Source: Gossypium raimondii (Eukaryota; Streptophyta; Magnoliopsida; Malvales; Malvaceae). Taken from it: DNA of 64,000 nt. The translations under genes were made by a program, and so were the position numbers. The stretch covers positions 60,145,371 through 60,209,370 of the forward strand of contig NC_068567.1 in the NCBI RefSeq assembly GCF_025698545.1, given 5' to 3'. Shown piece after piece: positions 11,545 to 22,247 of this stretch (its first letter is position 1; every line of letters begins with the position of its first letter). The notes beneath the pieces are model-generated. The model was not told the origin of the DNA, searched no databases, and worked only from the letters and a program-made list of their open reading frames with translations.

Positions 11545-12663
11545 CTTAGGACAATATCATGGAAGACTTGAAATCAAAAGTGTTCCACATTTGGTAGACC
11601 AAAACTAGAAAAAGAAATCAAAATTTTAAAAAGAAAACGAAAAGAAAGGGAAAAGTGGTGGGCTTCATTCAAGAATCTCAATAGTTGGAAGGTGGAGAAG
11701 GGTGAGGAGAAGCTATGGTTTGAGTTTCACAATGATCGAAACGGTGAAAGTGAAAGTGAAAGTTTGGAGGTTTTTTTTTCAGAAATTTTGGTTCAAGGTT
11801 TTTCATTTTGGAAGAGAAATTTTTAGAATTAAATTTAGGGGTGAAGTCAGAAAATTTTTGGGGTCGAAATTAAATTATATATTTTTATGATAGTAAAAAT
11901 TTATTTTATCATTTTTAAAAACTAATTTTATCATTTTAATAATCTATATATTTATAATTTTAAAAGGATTAAACCAAAATTTTATCATTTTGGAGGTCAA
12001 AATGTAATTTTACTATTACTAATTTAAAATTTTATAAATTATAAAGGGGTTTAAATAGAAAATTTTTTATTTTAGCAGAGGACGAGCCCCCGCCAGCCCT
12101 GCTGTCTTTGCCACTTATTAGACTTGAGGATGAGAAAGAGGGAGAAGAGAAGAACGACATGAGGGAGGTTTTGATCGGAGAAGACCGCCGAAAGACGACG
12201 GTGTAGGCAATGGTCGAACCCAAGTAATTTTGAGGGAGAAGAAAATTGTGAGTTTGTGATGAGAATTGGGAAAATAATGAATTTTTTAATTTTTTTAAAT
12301 TGAAAATATTAAGTTTCTTTTTTTAATACCATTTTTTTATATTTTTTTAATATTTAGATTTTAAAGTTTCTTTTTATAATTTCATTTCTTTTGAATTTTT
12401 ATTAGACTTATACCTTGGAATGATATTTAATGAATAAATTGATAGAATTTGTAATATAGAGAGTTAAATTTGTTAAATTATTTAGAATTAAGAATTGATA
12501 GAAAATATTAGTGTTGAAGACTAAATGTGTCATAATACCATTTAGAAAAATACGATGTTATCATTTCATTAACGATTTAATAGAATATGTCCAAAATAAA
12601 ACCGAACCATATCATTAGTAACCCAAATAGTTATTTACTTAATTGTATAATTTAATTGAAAGA
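11545..12663. other. Intergenic
   Basis: No gene recognised. It includes a copy of a dispersed palindromic repeat (11838-12110) and a slightly GC-richer, purine-rich patch at about 12080-12240 with no recognisable coding signal. Confidence 0.4.
11838..12110 (+). repeat. Dispersed repeat family R1, copy 1
   Basis: Begins aggggtgaagtcagaaaat, has an AT-rich body (tttataattttaaaaggatt, tcaaaatgtaattttacta) and ends near ccccgccagccc. Related copies occur at 14755-14875, 26955-27150 and, reversed, about 59265-59475. Noncoding; class uncertain. Confidence 0.5.
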
Positions 12664-12874
12664 AGACTTTCTTGAACATCTTTTGGCCAAAATTTCAACG
12701 ATGCATGTAATTTAACTAATTAATTTTCGTCATTTTCGTAAAATACAGATTGGAATCTTGCATCATGGTTTGATCTTTGATTGGATTTACGTGTTCTTTT
12801 TTAATAAAAAAAAAACTATTAAAAGTTGTACTTCATTGACTGATACCGTGACACAATGCGACACTATTGCTCGA

Positions 12875-13475
12875 TCAGATGCGGGTGTAATTTATAAGGG
12901 CATAAGGATTCAACGAAGCAACCGCCAATAACTCATCATTACGCCCGAACATGGCCATTTCTTCTTCGTCCAATGTCACCCAAGCTTCTATGCCTCCCCA
13001 TTTCGAATCTAGCAATACTATCAGGTTCTTGAAACACGAACCTCTTCGTCATGCAATTCCAAGTCGTGGGCGGGGGAATGAATGTGAGTGATGTACTCCA
13101 TTGAACAAGCAACCGCGGTTCCACCGCATGCAAAGCTGGTGAATTGAACAAGCAAGATGCACGCCAAGGTCGAACGGATGAGAGCATGGGACTAACAAGT
13201 TAAGCAACTAAAGATTGGGATTAGCTTGACTTAGGCACTTGGATTTAGCTTCAATAAAACAAGCCCCTTCATCATTGCATTCGATGGTTACAGCATCCTT
13301 GAGCTGACCAGCAAGTGGGTAGAAATGGAGTAGGATTTTGGACAAGGAGTTCTTAAGGGACTGAGACTTGAGTGGAACATTTGAGACGACACCATCTGAG
13401 GGATACAAGAATATAACAGAGCCATAATGAAGGGAAAGAACATCTTCATCTAAAACTGGAAGATTGAATGTTCTG
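12875..13475 (-). pseudogene. BAHD acyltransferase pseudogene (duplicate of 6671-8008)
   Basis: Near-identical blocks of the BAHD gene occur in the same order on the same strand. They are the C-terminus and stop (12875-13035), the middle (13036-13080 and 13108-13195) and the N-terminal third (13210-13475). One deletion joins the C-terminal block to the part matching about 7345, at a shared TGAAA. A second removes the HXXXD region. The 5' end stops at the equivalent of about codon 30, so start codon and promoter are absent. No frame spans it. The 3' flank (about 12664-12850) also matches the flank of the intact gene, so this was a DNA-level segmental duplication, not retroposition. Confidence 0.9.
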
Positions 13476-14283
13476 CAAGGTCAACTTGATCCACACCATT
13501 TGATTCTTAAAAATAATAACAGGACACCATTGAGTTACATGCGGTTACCAGCTTCGAAATGATTAAATTTCATGGAACTACAGAAGCTCTATATACTTTC
13601 CAAGGCTAGCAACAACATGTACCTGTAATACCTGCAGAATAGTAGTTTTAGCCAATTACTTTAAGCAATCCCCTTCTCGATCAGCCTGTCCTCTTATCCA
13701 TGTTCCAGCTCTCGATCTCTTTAGGTAATCTGACTTTCATTGCACCACTTTGATTTCCTCCTTGTCCTCCTCCCTTGTTGTAGGTTGTATCAACAATTAT
13801 CAATATGGCGATGTTTTATCAATCAGATCCTTTCGTTGTTAAAATTTTTAATTAAATTATAAAATGACATGCCAAATCTTACACGGATAAATTTAAAGAT
13901 AAAAATGAGCGATAAATCTTTAAAATATTTATTTTGCTTAAAATTTTTATTTTAAATTAAGTATCCGACATGTTATTTAACAGTTAAATTAATAATTTTA
14001 ATAACGTAATGACGTAATTAATATAACTTCCACAGTTTAAAAATATAATTAAAATGATTTAAAGTTTAATAACCAATTTAGAATAAGATTCATAATCGAT
14101 TAACAATCAGTGAAGGAGAATTTTATATGTTGGATAATTGATTGCCAATTTGCCACATAATCTCAATTTATAAAAGTAAAAAATTTAAGTTGTTATATTT
14201 CACCTAACTATGTAGCAGTTGCAAAGACATGGTGTAGCTCAGCTTTATGGTCTGGTCAAGAGAGTAGCTTGGTTTGTTTCTAC
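13476..14283. other. Intergenic, possible gene relic
   Basis: About 13640-13800 is less AT-rich than its surroundings. Reversed, it gives a short frame (KGGGQGGNQSG, then MKVRLPKEIESWNMDKRTG) followed by a stop. It could be a degraded exon; no family recognised. The remainder is AT-rich with nothing definable. Confidence 0.25.
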
Positions 14284-14431
14284 GGGTGAGTTTGGATGGG
14301 CGGTATGTTTACCTGCGGTTAGTGTAAAAACAATGGTGGCAGTGAGATTAGATACTGTAGCGATACTGTAGCGTCAGACAAAAAGTAACTAAACGCGCCG
14401 CACCGCACCCAATCGCCTATCCAAACCCACC
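14284..14431 (+). mobile_element. About 148-bp MITE, copy 2 (Harbinger-like)
   Basis: Begins GGGTGAGTTTGGATGGGCGG and ends CGCCTATCCAAACCCACC, good terminal inverted repeats. The interior contains agatactgtagcgatactg and gacaaaaagtaac, matching the copy at 1747-1896. It is better preserved than copy 1, hence probably younger. Flanks share TAC, with one extra base on the right. Confidence 0.6.
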
Positions 14432-14754
14432 GTACATCTCATTACACAGAAAAAGTTTATATGATACTTTAAAGATATATGGAGAAAAGTTTTTCACATC
14501 ATTTGTCAATTTATCACATCTTCAATTTGATGGGCGTTTCATCCAGTTCCTTTAAGTCAACTCTAATAATACTCTCAATTAAAAATCGGCCAACTTATCA
14601 CCACACTTGTGAACATGGTTAAGACCCATGTCCAACCAATTTATAAACACTTTTCATTTCCATGAGGTAAAATCATTTGGTGGGTTTTATCGAATGTGGG
14701 AGCATTTTTAATAAAGTTTCCCACTCTTGTGAATTATGATTCCTAGTGTAGGGG

Positions 14755-14875
14755 TGAAGTCAGAACAATTTTTTAGAAGTCGAATGAAATTTTAATTTTT
14801 TATAGTCTATATCTTTATAATTTTTAAAGGACATTTTAAGGGGGCCGAGGCACCTCCCAACCATAGGTATTATTA
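14755..14875 (+). repeat. Dispersed repeat family R1, copy 2 (short)
   Basis: Begins aggggtgaagtcagaacaat and ends aggcacctcccaacc, matching the ends of the copy at 11838-12110 with most of the centre missing. Confidence 0.5.
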
Positions 14876-15869
14876 GGTCCATATGATTTCTGCTACAACC
14901 ATATGGCACCAAGCAATCACAAGGTTACTGCATTCGATGGGGATTGCTGTCTATTTGGAATCAACTATCATTCAATAGGCAAAGGTAATTTCAGGCATAA
15001 AAGAGGCAAGCACCATACAAATTTTTTGCATAGAAGAGATAAAGGTTATGGTTGAATCAAGGATCTCATTCATGATATTTCATCCTCTGAATGCACATAA
15101 TTATATTCCTTTGAGGTATTTTATGTTGTCAATTTTTGTTATCTTTGTATATATTACCCGTTGTCAAGCTTTGTTAGATACCATATATATTAATGCATCT
15201 GAATAGAAATTCCAGTCAACAACATAATACATAGTAACTTTAGTCCATTTTTTAAGAAAATACTTATCATTAATAGGAATTATAAACAAGAAATGCATAG
15301 GCATGATACGTACTACAAACGATAAATAAAATACTATAAATTGATGCATAAATGCTATTATTTATGAAAAAAAAAACCTCAAATATGAATCAAATTGATC
15401 AATTGTTGATAATTGCATTTTAGCATGTCCTTATAAGGCCATCCTATTGATGAATATCGGCCAACCAAAAAACCATTGCCAAAAGACTAAAAAGGTCCAT
15501 GACATCAATGATACACCAAAAGCCAAGTCCTTTTTCTACCTTTCCCCCTCTCAAAAAAAAAAAAAATCATCGACATCTTGGAGCTCAATTTTGTGAAAAT
15601 CATACAATGCTCTATCATGATAAGTCTTCCTAGAATAGTTTCCAATAAATCTAGTGACTCCCTTATCTTAACAAATCCATATACACACCAAAACATGACT
15701 TGAAATAAATAAATAAAAATCGAAACCATCTCTTTTTGAGAGAAAATAAAGTGGACAAAGCTCCAACTTAACAAAAATATATATTTTAGCTACCTATTTA
15801 TTTTTAGCTTCTTTTCGCTTTTAAACTAGCGGGTTTTTTTTCCAAAACATCTTGAAATTGATGGAAAAG
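14876..15869. other. Intergenic, nothing recognised
   Basis: No gene, clear repeat or regulatory motif seen. Short frames near 15164-15774 are AT-rich and without domains. Confidence 0.4.
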
Positions 15870-16236
15870 CCTCCCCTGGGGGCCCGCTATGCCAAAAGCG
15901 AGAGAAACCCCATCCTCTCTTTCCTTTTTACGCCCCCATGTTGCCACATGGGAGGGATCCTGGGGGCGTAAAAGGGGATCCTATCAACTTGTTCCAACCT
16001 AGGATAATAAGCTCATGCGCTTGGTCTTACTTCACCGTCGAGAAACGAAAGAAGGCTTCTATCTCTAAGTTTAATTCAGACGTAGCTAACTTCTTTTTTG
16101 GTGTGAAGCAGTGTCAAACCAAAATACCCAACAAACATTAACTCCCCTAAAAAGGAGGTGATCCAACTGTATCTTCCAGTACGGCTACCTTGTTATAATT
16201 TCACTCCAGTCACTAGTTCTGCCTTCGACATCCCTC
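15870..16236 (-). pseudogene. NUPT 2: plastid rrn16 3' end and rrn16-trnI spacer
   Basis: About 367 bp match remembered plastid DNA: the spacer next to trnI-GAU (gggcccgctatgccaaaagc, and the inverted repeat around tgccacatggg), then the 3' end of 16S rRNA. The plus strand shows the reverse complement of the plastid sense strand. Some differences are transitions (for example CTAGTTCTGCC where plastid has CTAGCCCTGCC), as expected for nuclear decay. The insertion ends about 340 bp upstream of the PSK start codon. Confidence 0.88.
16149..16236 (-). pseudogene. Plastid 16S rRNA 3'-terminal fragment
   Basis: On the minus strand the fragment ends TTGGATCACCTCCTTTTT, the anti-Shine-Dalgarno terminus of plastid 16S rRNA, preceded by helix-44 sequence (tgactggagtgaaa, aacaaggtagccg). 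Only about 88 nt remain. It is a nuclear relic inside NUPT 2, not a working rRNA gene. Confidence 0.88.
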
Positions 16237-16526
16237 AACTCTACATATATGTCATGTCAACAATTAATTAATTTTTTAAAATACTAAAAATTATAGAATA
16301 TTATTATAATTTTAATTATTAAATAATTAAATTTTATATTTTTTAGTTTAAAAAAATAATTGTTAGTGTGACATACATATATATTTTTATAAGAAAACCA
16401 TGTCAGTAAAATTAATATTAATTTTTCCATTCATTTTAGAAAAAAATTAAAAAATATTTAACAAACAATACATCATTTTCAACCCATACTTCATTTTCCA
16501 AATTTAATATTTTTATACATGCAATG

Positions 16527-16535
16527 TTTATAAAT
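16527..16535 (+). promoter_or_regulatory. Probable TATA box of the PSK gene
   Basis: TTTATAAAT lies about 45-53 bp upstream of the ATG at 16580. This makes 16580 the first ATG of the transcript. Confidence 0.5.
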
Positions 16536-16579
16536 TGATCACCTCCGCACAGTCCTTCCGCCATATTTTCTTTGCCAAA

Positions 16580-16967
16580 ATGTGTTCCAAATCCAAGGCC
16601 ATCGCCTCCTGCATCATCATCGTCTTCCTCCTCCTCTTCACATTTTCTTCTTGTGCTTCAGCCGCCCGCCCTCAACCTGCAGCTCCATACGCACATCATG
16701 CTACTCCAATCAAAGTTCAATACCTGGTATTTGTAAATACATACAAAAATCTCTCTCCTTTTTCTTCCTGCTCATCATCAAGACATCAACAACTGTTTAT
16801 ATAATTAATTTGTTGAAGGAAGGGAAGGTCTTCTACTGATTTGATTCTTTGGTTTGCAGGTTGAAGAAGATAGCTGCGATGGAATAGAGGAAGAAGAACG
16901 CCTGATGAGAAGAACACTTGCTGCTCACCTTGATTACATCTACACCCAGAAGAACACCAACCCCTGA
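16580..16967 (+). CDS. Phytosulfokine (PSK) precursor, two exons
   Basis: Exon 1 is 16580-16726 (49 codons) and exon 2 is 16860-16967 (35 codons plus TGA). The 133-bp intron has GTATTTGT at the donor and TTTGCAG at the acceptor, phase 0. The 84-residue product has a signal peptide ([10 protein letters not shown], a hydrophobic [11 protein letters not shown] core, cleavage near ASAA), a variable spacer, and the C-terminal PSK block [14 protein letters not shown]. Mature PSK is the YIYTQ pentapeptide (residues 75-79), cut out by subtilases and sulfated on both tyrosines by TPST in the secretory pathway. It signals through PSKR receptor kinases to promote cell growth and tune immunity. The Asp before the first Tyr is retained. 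The usual CxGxxxEEC element reads with Cys55 kept but the second Cys replaced by Arg63 (CGC, 16899-16901). Confidence 0.93.
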
Positions 16968-18490
16968 TTTTCACTTCCCACCTCCACGCTTTTACTTTAC
17001 ATGTACATGAACTTGTGTATCATGTTCGATCTTTAGTTTTGGATGTTTTTATTATATATGTACTGAATAAGCTTAGTGTTGGATTCTTCTATTCATGTAG
17101 GTCAACCTTTCTGGTTGTGAGCTCTGTAATACGTATGTTCATGTCCCCGATATATTCTCTCTATAATATTCGTGTCTGATATATAAATCATTTGCAATAT
17201 TATCGTACCACCATTTTACATATATATTACATACACAAACAATTATATTAATTCAATATGTAAATAAATATATACAATTGAATCAAAATTAAAATTTAAT
17301 GTGTACATTTGAACCACAATTAAAGTTATGTATTGAATTGCACATTAAAACAAAGTTCATGTGCGGTTTCGATATTAGATGCTATGTTTGCCAGTGAACC
17401 AAGTAATGATACATAGCCAAAAATGTAGGCTCATTAAGGGATAGATGTTGGTCACAAGTTTTAAAATTGCTCCATCCCCAGGGTGAGGATCAAACTCTCA
17501 ACCACTGGTTAAGATAAGAAAGACCCCTTACTATCTCACCTAACTACCGTAATTAGAATTCGATTATTTTAACCAAATGAGAATAATATATAGTAAATAA
17601 AAAGGTAGGACTAGGTGAATGCCTGACTTTTTCCATCTTCACATTGAATTATCCTTTGGTTGTTTCTTCTCTAGCACCAATGTAATAAACAAGAGCTAAA
17701 TCCTCAATTTTGGGGTGCATAAAATCCGGTAAAAAATTAAATAAATGTACTTAATTGCTAAAATACAAAATAAGGTCATCTCTATTCTTTCATCATTCGG
17801 TCATTAATTTGCAAGTAAAAACAAGGATTAGCTAATAACCAAGCAAACATTTAGTTTAAATTAGTAAACATCATCATAATTTTATATATTATAAAGAAAA
17901 TTATCTTCTATGATCACTTTAGTTTTAGATTTCAAGAGTGTATACTTGGATTTTCAGTATCGGTATTCATATTGAGTTTCGATTAAATTTAGAGTTGAGT
18001 CAAATCGGACTCTTAAAACGAGGGACAAAGTTTTCCCGAAGCTGTTTTTTCCTTTTACATTACTCAAACTCAAAACATTACTTAAGAGACCTTAGCTGAT
18101 ACATATCTTTTAAAATGTAAGTATTATTGGAAAAATCTTTGTTATTGTTTAGTCCCTTAGACCCTATGGTGAAGGAATGCACATTGGACTTGGACCATAT
18201 TGCAATAAAATCTTGTTTTATGGACCAAATTAAACTAATTATAAATGCAGTTGGTACATTTATAAAGACCCATCTTCTTCAGCCACATAAAGTCACATGG
18301 CTAACAAGCTCTTGCTCTTATCTAGTTTAGGGTCGAAAATGAATAATTTGATTGTTATATATCAACCATCCAATTGAGAGACCATAATTGCTATGGCAAC
18401 CATAGCCACAAGTGCTTCAAAGTTGATTGTTATATATCATACTAGTTTTTTTCTGCATCGATTCATCGTATAAATGTATTAATTAAAATA
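16968..18490. other. PSK 3' region and intergenic
   Basis: The first 200 bp or so probably hold the PSK 3' UTR. About 17440-17540 (ggtgaggatcaaactctcaa) resembles an antisense SINE or tRNA-like repeat but is too decayed to assign. A 67-codon frame at 18127-18330 has no domain and is treated as noise. Confidence 0.35.
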
Positions 18491-19554
18491 GGTTTAAATA
18501 CTCATCTAACTTCTAAATTTGTCACTTTTTTAAGTTCATACTTATGGGGTTTTTTTCTTCTTAAATTAGTATCCGAATTTTAATTCCATCAAGAATTTTG
18601 ATACTTTTTTAACACCGTTAAATTTGGCACACGTGTCAATTAACAATTTATTGTGTCAATTAATATTGATAGAATTTCATGAAGATGAAGATTGGATTCC
18701 AAAATTTGTGTTTGATTTTAATGTATTTTGATTTATAATTTTAAAATTTTTGTTTAATTTTTAAATTTTAAAATTTTAAATATAAAAATAATATTTTTGT
18801 TTAAATTAATTTTTGTAATTTTTTTTAAAATTTTAATTCATTTATAATTTATTTATGATTATTTATATATTTTTATAATTATTAGATTTTTTTATTTTTT
18901 TATGAAAAATTGAATTATCACATCATCAATGACATGTGTAGAGGTGCTCATGGGCCGGGAGGCCAGGTTCGGCCCGACGGCCCGCCCGAAATATGAGAGG
19001 GTTCGGGTGAAAATATAGGCCCGAAATATAGGTTTGGGCAAAAAAATGAGACCCGTTTAGAAAACGGGCCAGGCTCGGGCACCACTTTTTTGGCCCGAGA
19101 TTGGCCCGGCCCGACCCGAATATAATAAATATATATATTTTTAATTTTTTTAACTTTAAAATATTTTAAAATACTTTTTTTATTTTTATTGTTGACACCA
19201 TTTTTTGATGAAAATGGGGTCGACTTAGATTTTGAAAATGAAAACGGGAGTCGCCACCAATCCTTTTTGAGGTGTGACTGGATCACCTTGAAAAGTGGTT
19301 GTTTTTAATAAACGATTTACTTTTATTAAAACAATGATTTTGGTCCACGAAATTCAAAAAAAAGGGGTTCGGGAGTCGGTTACGCACGATGAAGGATTAA
19401 CACCCTCGATATGCCAAAAAATTGGTACCTAGTTGATTATTTAATGTCTTAATGTCGAAATGCTGAAAACTTTAAAGAAATTTAAAATACAATCCTTAAA
19501 AAAACTCGAATAGCATGGATTAAAATTCAAGAGAATATTTTGGTAATTTGTTTA

Positions 19555-19912
19555 AATGAGAAATCGAAACCCAACACCTTAAGATACGTTCCTCAAATTT
19601 TCAAACGCAAAACATTGCCTTATTTTGAAATTTTTAAAAGGATATTTAGCCATTTGGTTGAACGAGAAAAATCGACACCCAGCACTTTAGAGCATGTTTT
19701 CTCGAATTTCCAAACGCGAATGAAAAATGCTTGTTTAAAATATATTTAACAATCTTGGATTAAAAAAGAAATCAATACCAGTAAGTTAGGACACGATCCT
19801 TTTTTAATTCCCGATATCGTTTAAAACTTGAGTTTAGAAAGATTCGTGTCTTTAGATTTATTGTGAAAATAGAAACCCAGTAAGTTAAGGTACGATCTTC
19901 TCGAATCTAAAC
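19555..19912 (+). repeat. Four imperfect ~100-bp repeats in the LTR
   Basis: A phrase like gaaacccagtaagttaaggtacg followed by tcgaatttccaaacgc recurs near 19562, 19670, 19770 and 19868. The copies differ by about a quarter to a third of positions, so they are old, and they lie in the presumed U3 part of the LTR. Confidence 0.55.
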
Positions 19913-20159
19913 ACGAAATGCCATTTTTTAAAGCAAATTTTGTCATATCGAGCAAAAGAAAACACAAAATCGTAGTAAAGAATGTAAAAACAAATTACAT
20001 TTTTATTATGCATGGTAAAACCATAATAAGTATAAAAATGATACGAGCAATAGCAACAATATAAAAGATCAAACCTACAATATATAAAATAACAAAATAT
20101 AAAACGAATAAAATCAAAACATACATTCAAAATAATAATGAAAATAAAATAAATAAATA

Positions 20160-20570
20160 GTGAATACAATTAAAACGTAAAAGGTATATATAAATTAAAA
20201 TATGTATGTATATATATATGTATATAAATATATATAAATTATGCTAATAAACATAATATAAAAATATGTGTACATATATTTACAAAAGTTAGAAATATGT
20301 ACGTGTATATGTATTATAAAAAGCATGTATATTATAAAATATATATACAAGTGCATATATATAACAAAATTTGAAGTTTAAAAAAGTATAATAAGTAAAT
20401 AATAATAAATAAATAAATAAATAATAGTAATAATAATATTAATAATAACAAAACAATGGTAAATAAAAGTAATAAAGATAATAATATTATAGCAATGATG
20501 ACGTTAATAATAATATAAATAATAATACCAATAATAAAAATAATGATAAAATAGCAAAGATATGAAAAGG
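20160..20570. repeat. AT-rich simple sequence in the LTR
   Basis: Runs of (TATA)n-like text, followed by AAT/AATA-rich text from about 20397 (aataaataaataaataatag). Long reading frames here reflect composition only. Confidence 0.7.
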
Positions 20571-22247
20571 GACTAAATTGAGCTAAAAACAAAATTTCGG
20601 GGCAAATTCGAAATAAATAAAAAGGTAAAAGACCAAGATGAACGTGAGAACAACAAGAAGGGGACAAATGGGAAATAATCCCCACTCTCCAAAACTCGCA
20701 GGTTCAATGGGGACTAAGCTGGAAACCAAAACAAATTAATGGGGCCAAATTATAAAAACACTGGAGACCATATTGCGCTAAGGCGCAAAAGGGAAGGGAC
20801 CTCATGCGCAAATATTCCTTCCCACACGAAAACGCGCGGATCCCAGCTGTATCGGGTCGGGTTTGGGCCGATCCAGGCCTAAACGGCGTCGTTTTGCGCC
20901 TGGAGAGCCCACCCTAAAACGTCGCCATTTTGCTAACAATATAAAAGCCTAATTTTTTTTTCTCATTTCAGCAGTTTTGTTTCAAAAAAAGGTTAGAAAA
21001 CTTTCTTTTCTCTCTAGCTTCTACTGGCCATTGCCCAGATTCCGGCATGGGGGTCGTCGTCTGCTACCGTCGGCCACCGTACACGGTGGCCGGATTTCAA
21101 GGTAAAAAAAAATTTCCCTCATTTTTTTATTTTATATTATTGATATCTAAAATAAATGAAAAAATAAGAGATAAAAAAAAAACGCGAATCTAATAAGAAG
21201 AAAAAAAAAACCTTTAAACTTGCTTTTTGTTTTTTATTTCAAATGTTCATAGCAAAACCAAAGAAGAGAAAACTCTTCTTCTTTTTACAGCAAACTCGAC
21301 TTTTTGCCGAAAAGAAAAAAGAAAAATCCCCCCTTTTACGGTAGATTTTCATGGCTCTTATAGCCATTTACAATTTTCTATTATTTGCTTGTTGTTGCTG
21401 CTTTTTTTTTGCTTGTTTGCAGGTGGGCAGTTGGGAGCGGGTGAGGAGGCCGTACGGTGGCAGAGTAGGTGGTGGCAGCGGCGCACAGGGGGCAGGTGGT
21501 TGAAGGCTAAAGGTCAGAAGACCCTAGGAGCGGCGCCTAGGGTTCTTCTGTTTTCTGCTAGGTTTTTTTGTTTTGGGTTTTGGGCTGAGGTGAGGCTATT
21601 GGACCTGTTAGGGCAAAATGTTGGGCTTGCTGTTTGTTGTTTGGGCAGGGCGAAACTGGGCTGCTACATTTGTTTTTAAAATAAATTTTTAGTGTTTATT
21701 AAAAAAATAGGCTGGGTCGGGTCGGGCTCGGGCTTAGGAATTTTTTCTCGGGCTGGGCCTAGATAAAATTTTATGCTCATATTTCGGGCCGGGCCCGGGC
21801 CTAAGACGTGGGCCAAAAATTTTTTCTGTGCCCGGCCTGACCCAGTCCATGAGCACCTCTAGACATGTGGCACAGTCTTAGAGTGCCACGAGTGCAAAAC
21901 TTAACGTTGTTAAAAAAAGTACCAAAATTCTTGACAAAATGAAAATTCAGGTACTTTAGGAAAAAATAATCACAAGTACCAATTTGGGAGAAAGTGACAA
22001 ATTCAAGGGTTAAATGAGTAGTTAAGCCATTAAAATATATTAGATAATTTTACCTTTTATATATATATTTTTGGAAAATATGATAAAGAAATTGACACGT
22101 CATATTTCTTAGGTCAAATATTTTAAAACTAACAAATGATATTAGCAGGTCAAATGTAAATATATATATATGAAAATTTTAATTATGAAAATACTTAAAG
22201 TAATAAATAATTCTAATTATATTATTATTTAAAAATTAAAAATTATT

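Larger units (their letters stand above)
19190..21668 (+). mobile_element. Putative solo LTR of a retrotransposon, about 2.48 kb
   Basis: Runs from TGTTGACACC to GGGCTGCTACA, TG...CA ends as expected of an LTR, inside the hAT element. The flanking pentamers TTTAT and TTTGT match at four of five positions. An internal TATA box (ATATAAAAGCC near 20940) is followed by a GC-rich stretch, consistent with U3-R-U5 order. There is no gag, pol, primer-binding site or second LTR, so it is a solo LTR left by recombination, or a noncoding element. The long LTR suggests a Ty3/Gypsy lineage; this is inference. Its reading frames (for example 21227-21679) show no domains. Confidence 0.7.
18939..21861 (+). 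mobile_element. hAT non-autonomous element, copy 2, split by an LTR
   Basis: Begins TAGAGGTGCTCATGGGCCGG and ends CCATGAGCACCTCTA, with exact 8-bp duplications GACATGTG (18931-18938, 21862-21869). The arms (about 250 bp left, 190 bp right) match the family copies at 3630, 32366 and 60952. The intervening 2.5 kb is a later LTR insertion. Confidence 0.9.
18491..22028 (+). mobile_element. Palindromic MULE-like MITE, interrupted
   Basis: The left end GGTTTAAATACTCATCTAAC is mirrored by the right end AAATGAGTAGTTAAGCC. Arms (18491-18690 and about 21870-22028) are reverse complements over well over 100 bp. Exact 9-bp duplications ATTAAAATA flank it (18482-18490 and 22029-22037); 9 bp is the Mutator-superfamily size. 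The hAT element at 18939-21861 sits inside it. Without that insertion it would be about 600 bp and noncoding. Confidence 0.8.

Noticed and set aside
16582..16839. Alternate-frame 85-codon frame across PSK exon 1 and intron
   Set aside because: It overlaps the PSK signal peptide in another frame and ignores the splice sites that give an intact PSK C-terminus.
20332..20685. 117-codon minus-strand frame
   Set aside because: Translation of AAT/AATA simple repeats gives a run of I, L and F; composition only.
21227..21679. 150-codon frame with GC-rich 3' part
   Set aside because: It starts inside the presumed solo LTR and crosses its 3' end; no domain. Treated as LTR sequence.
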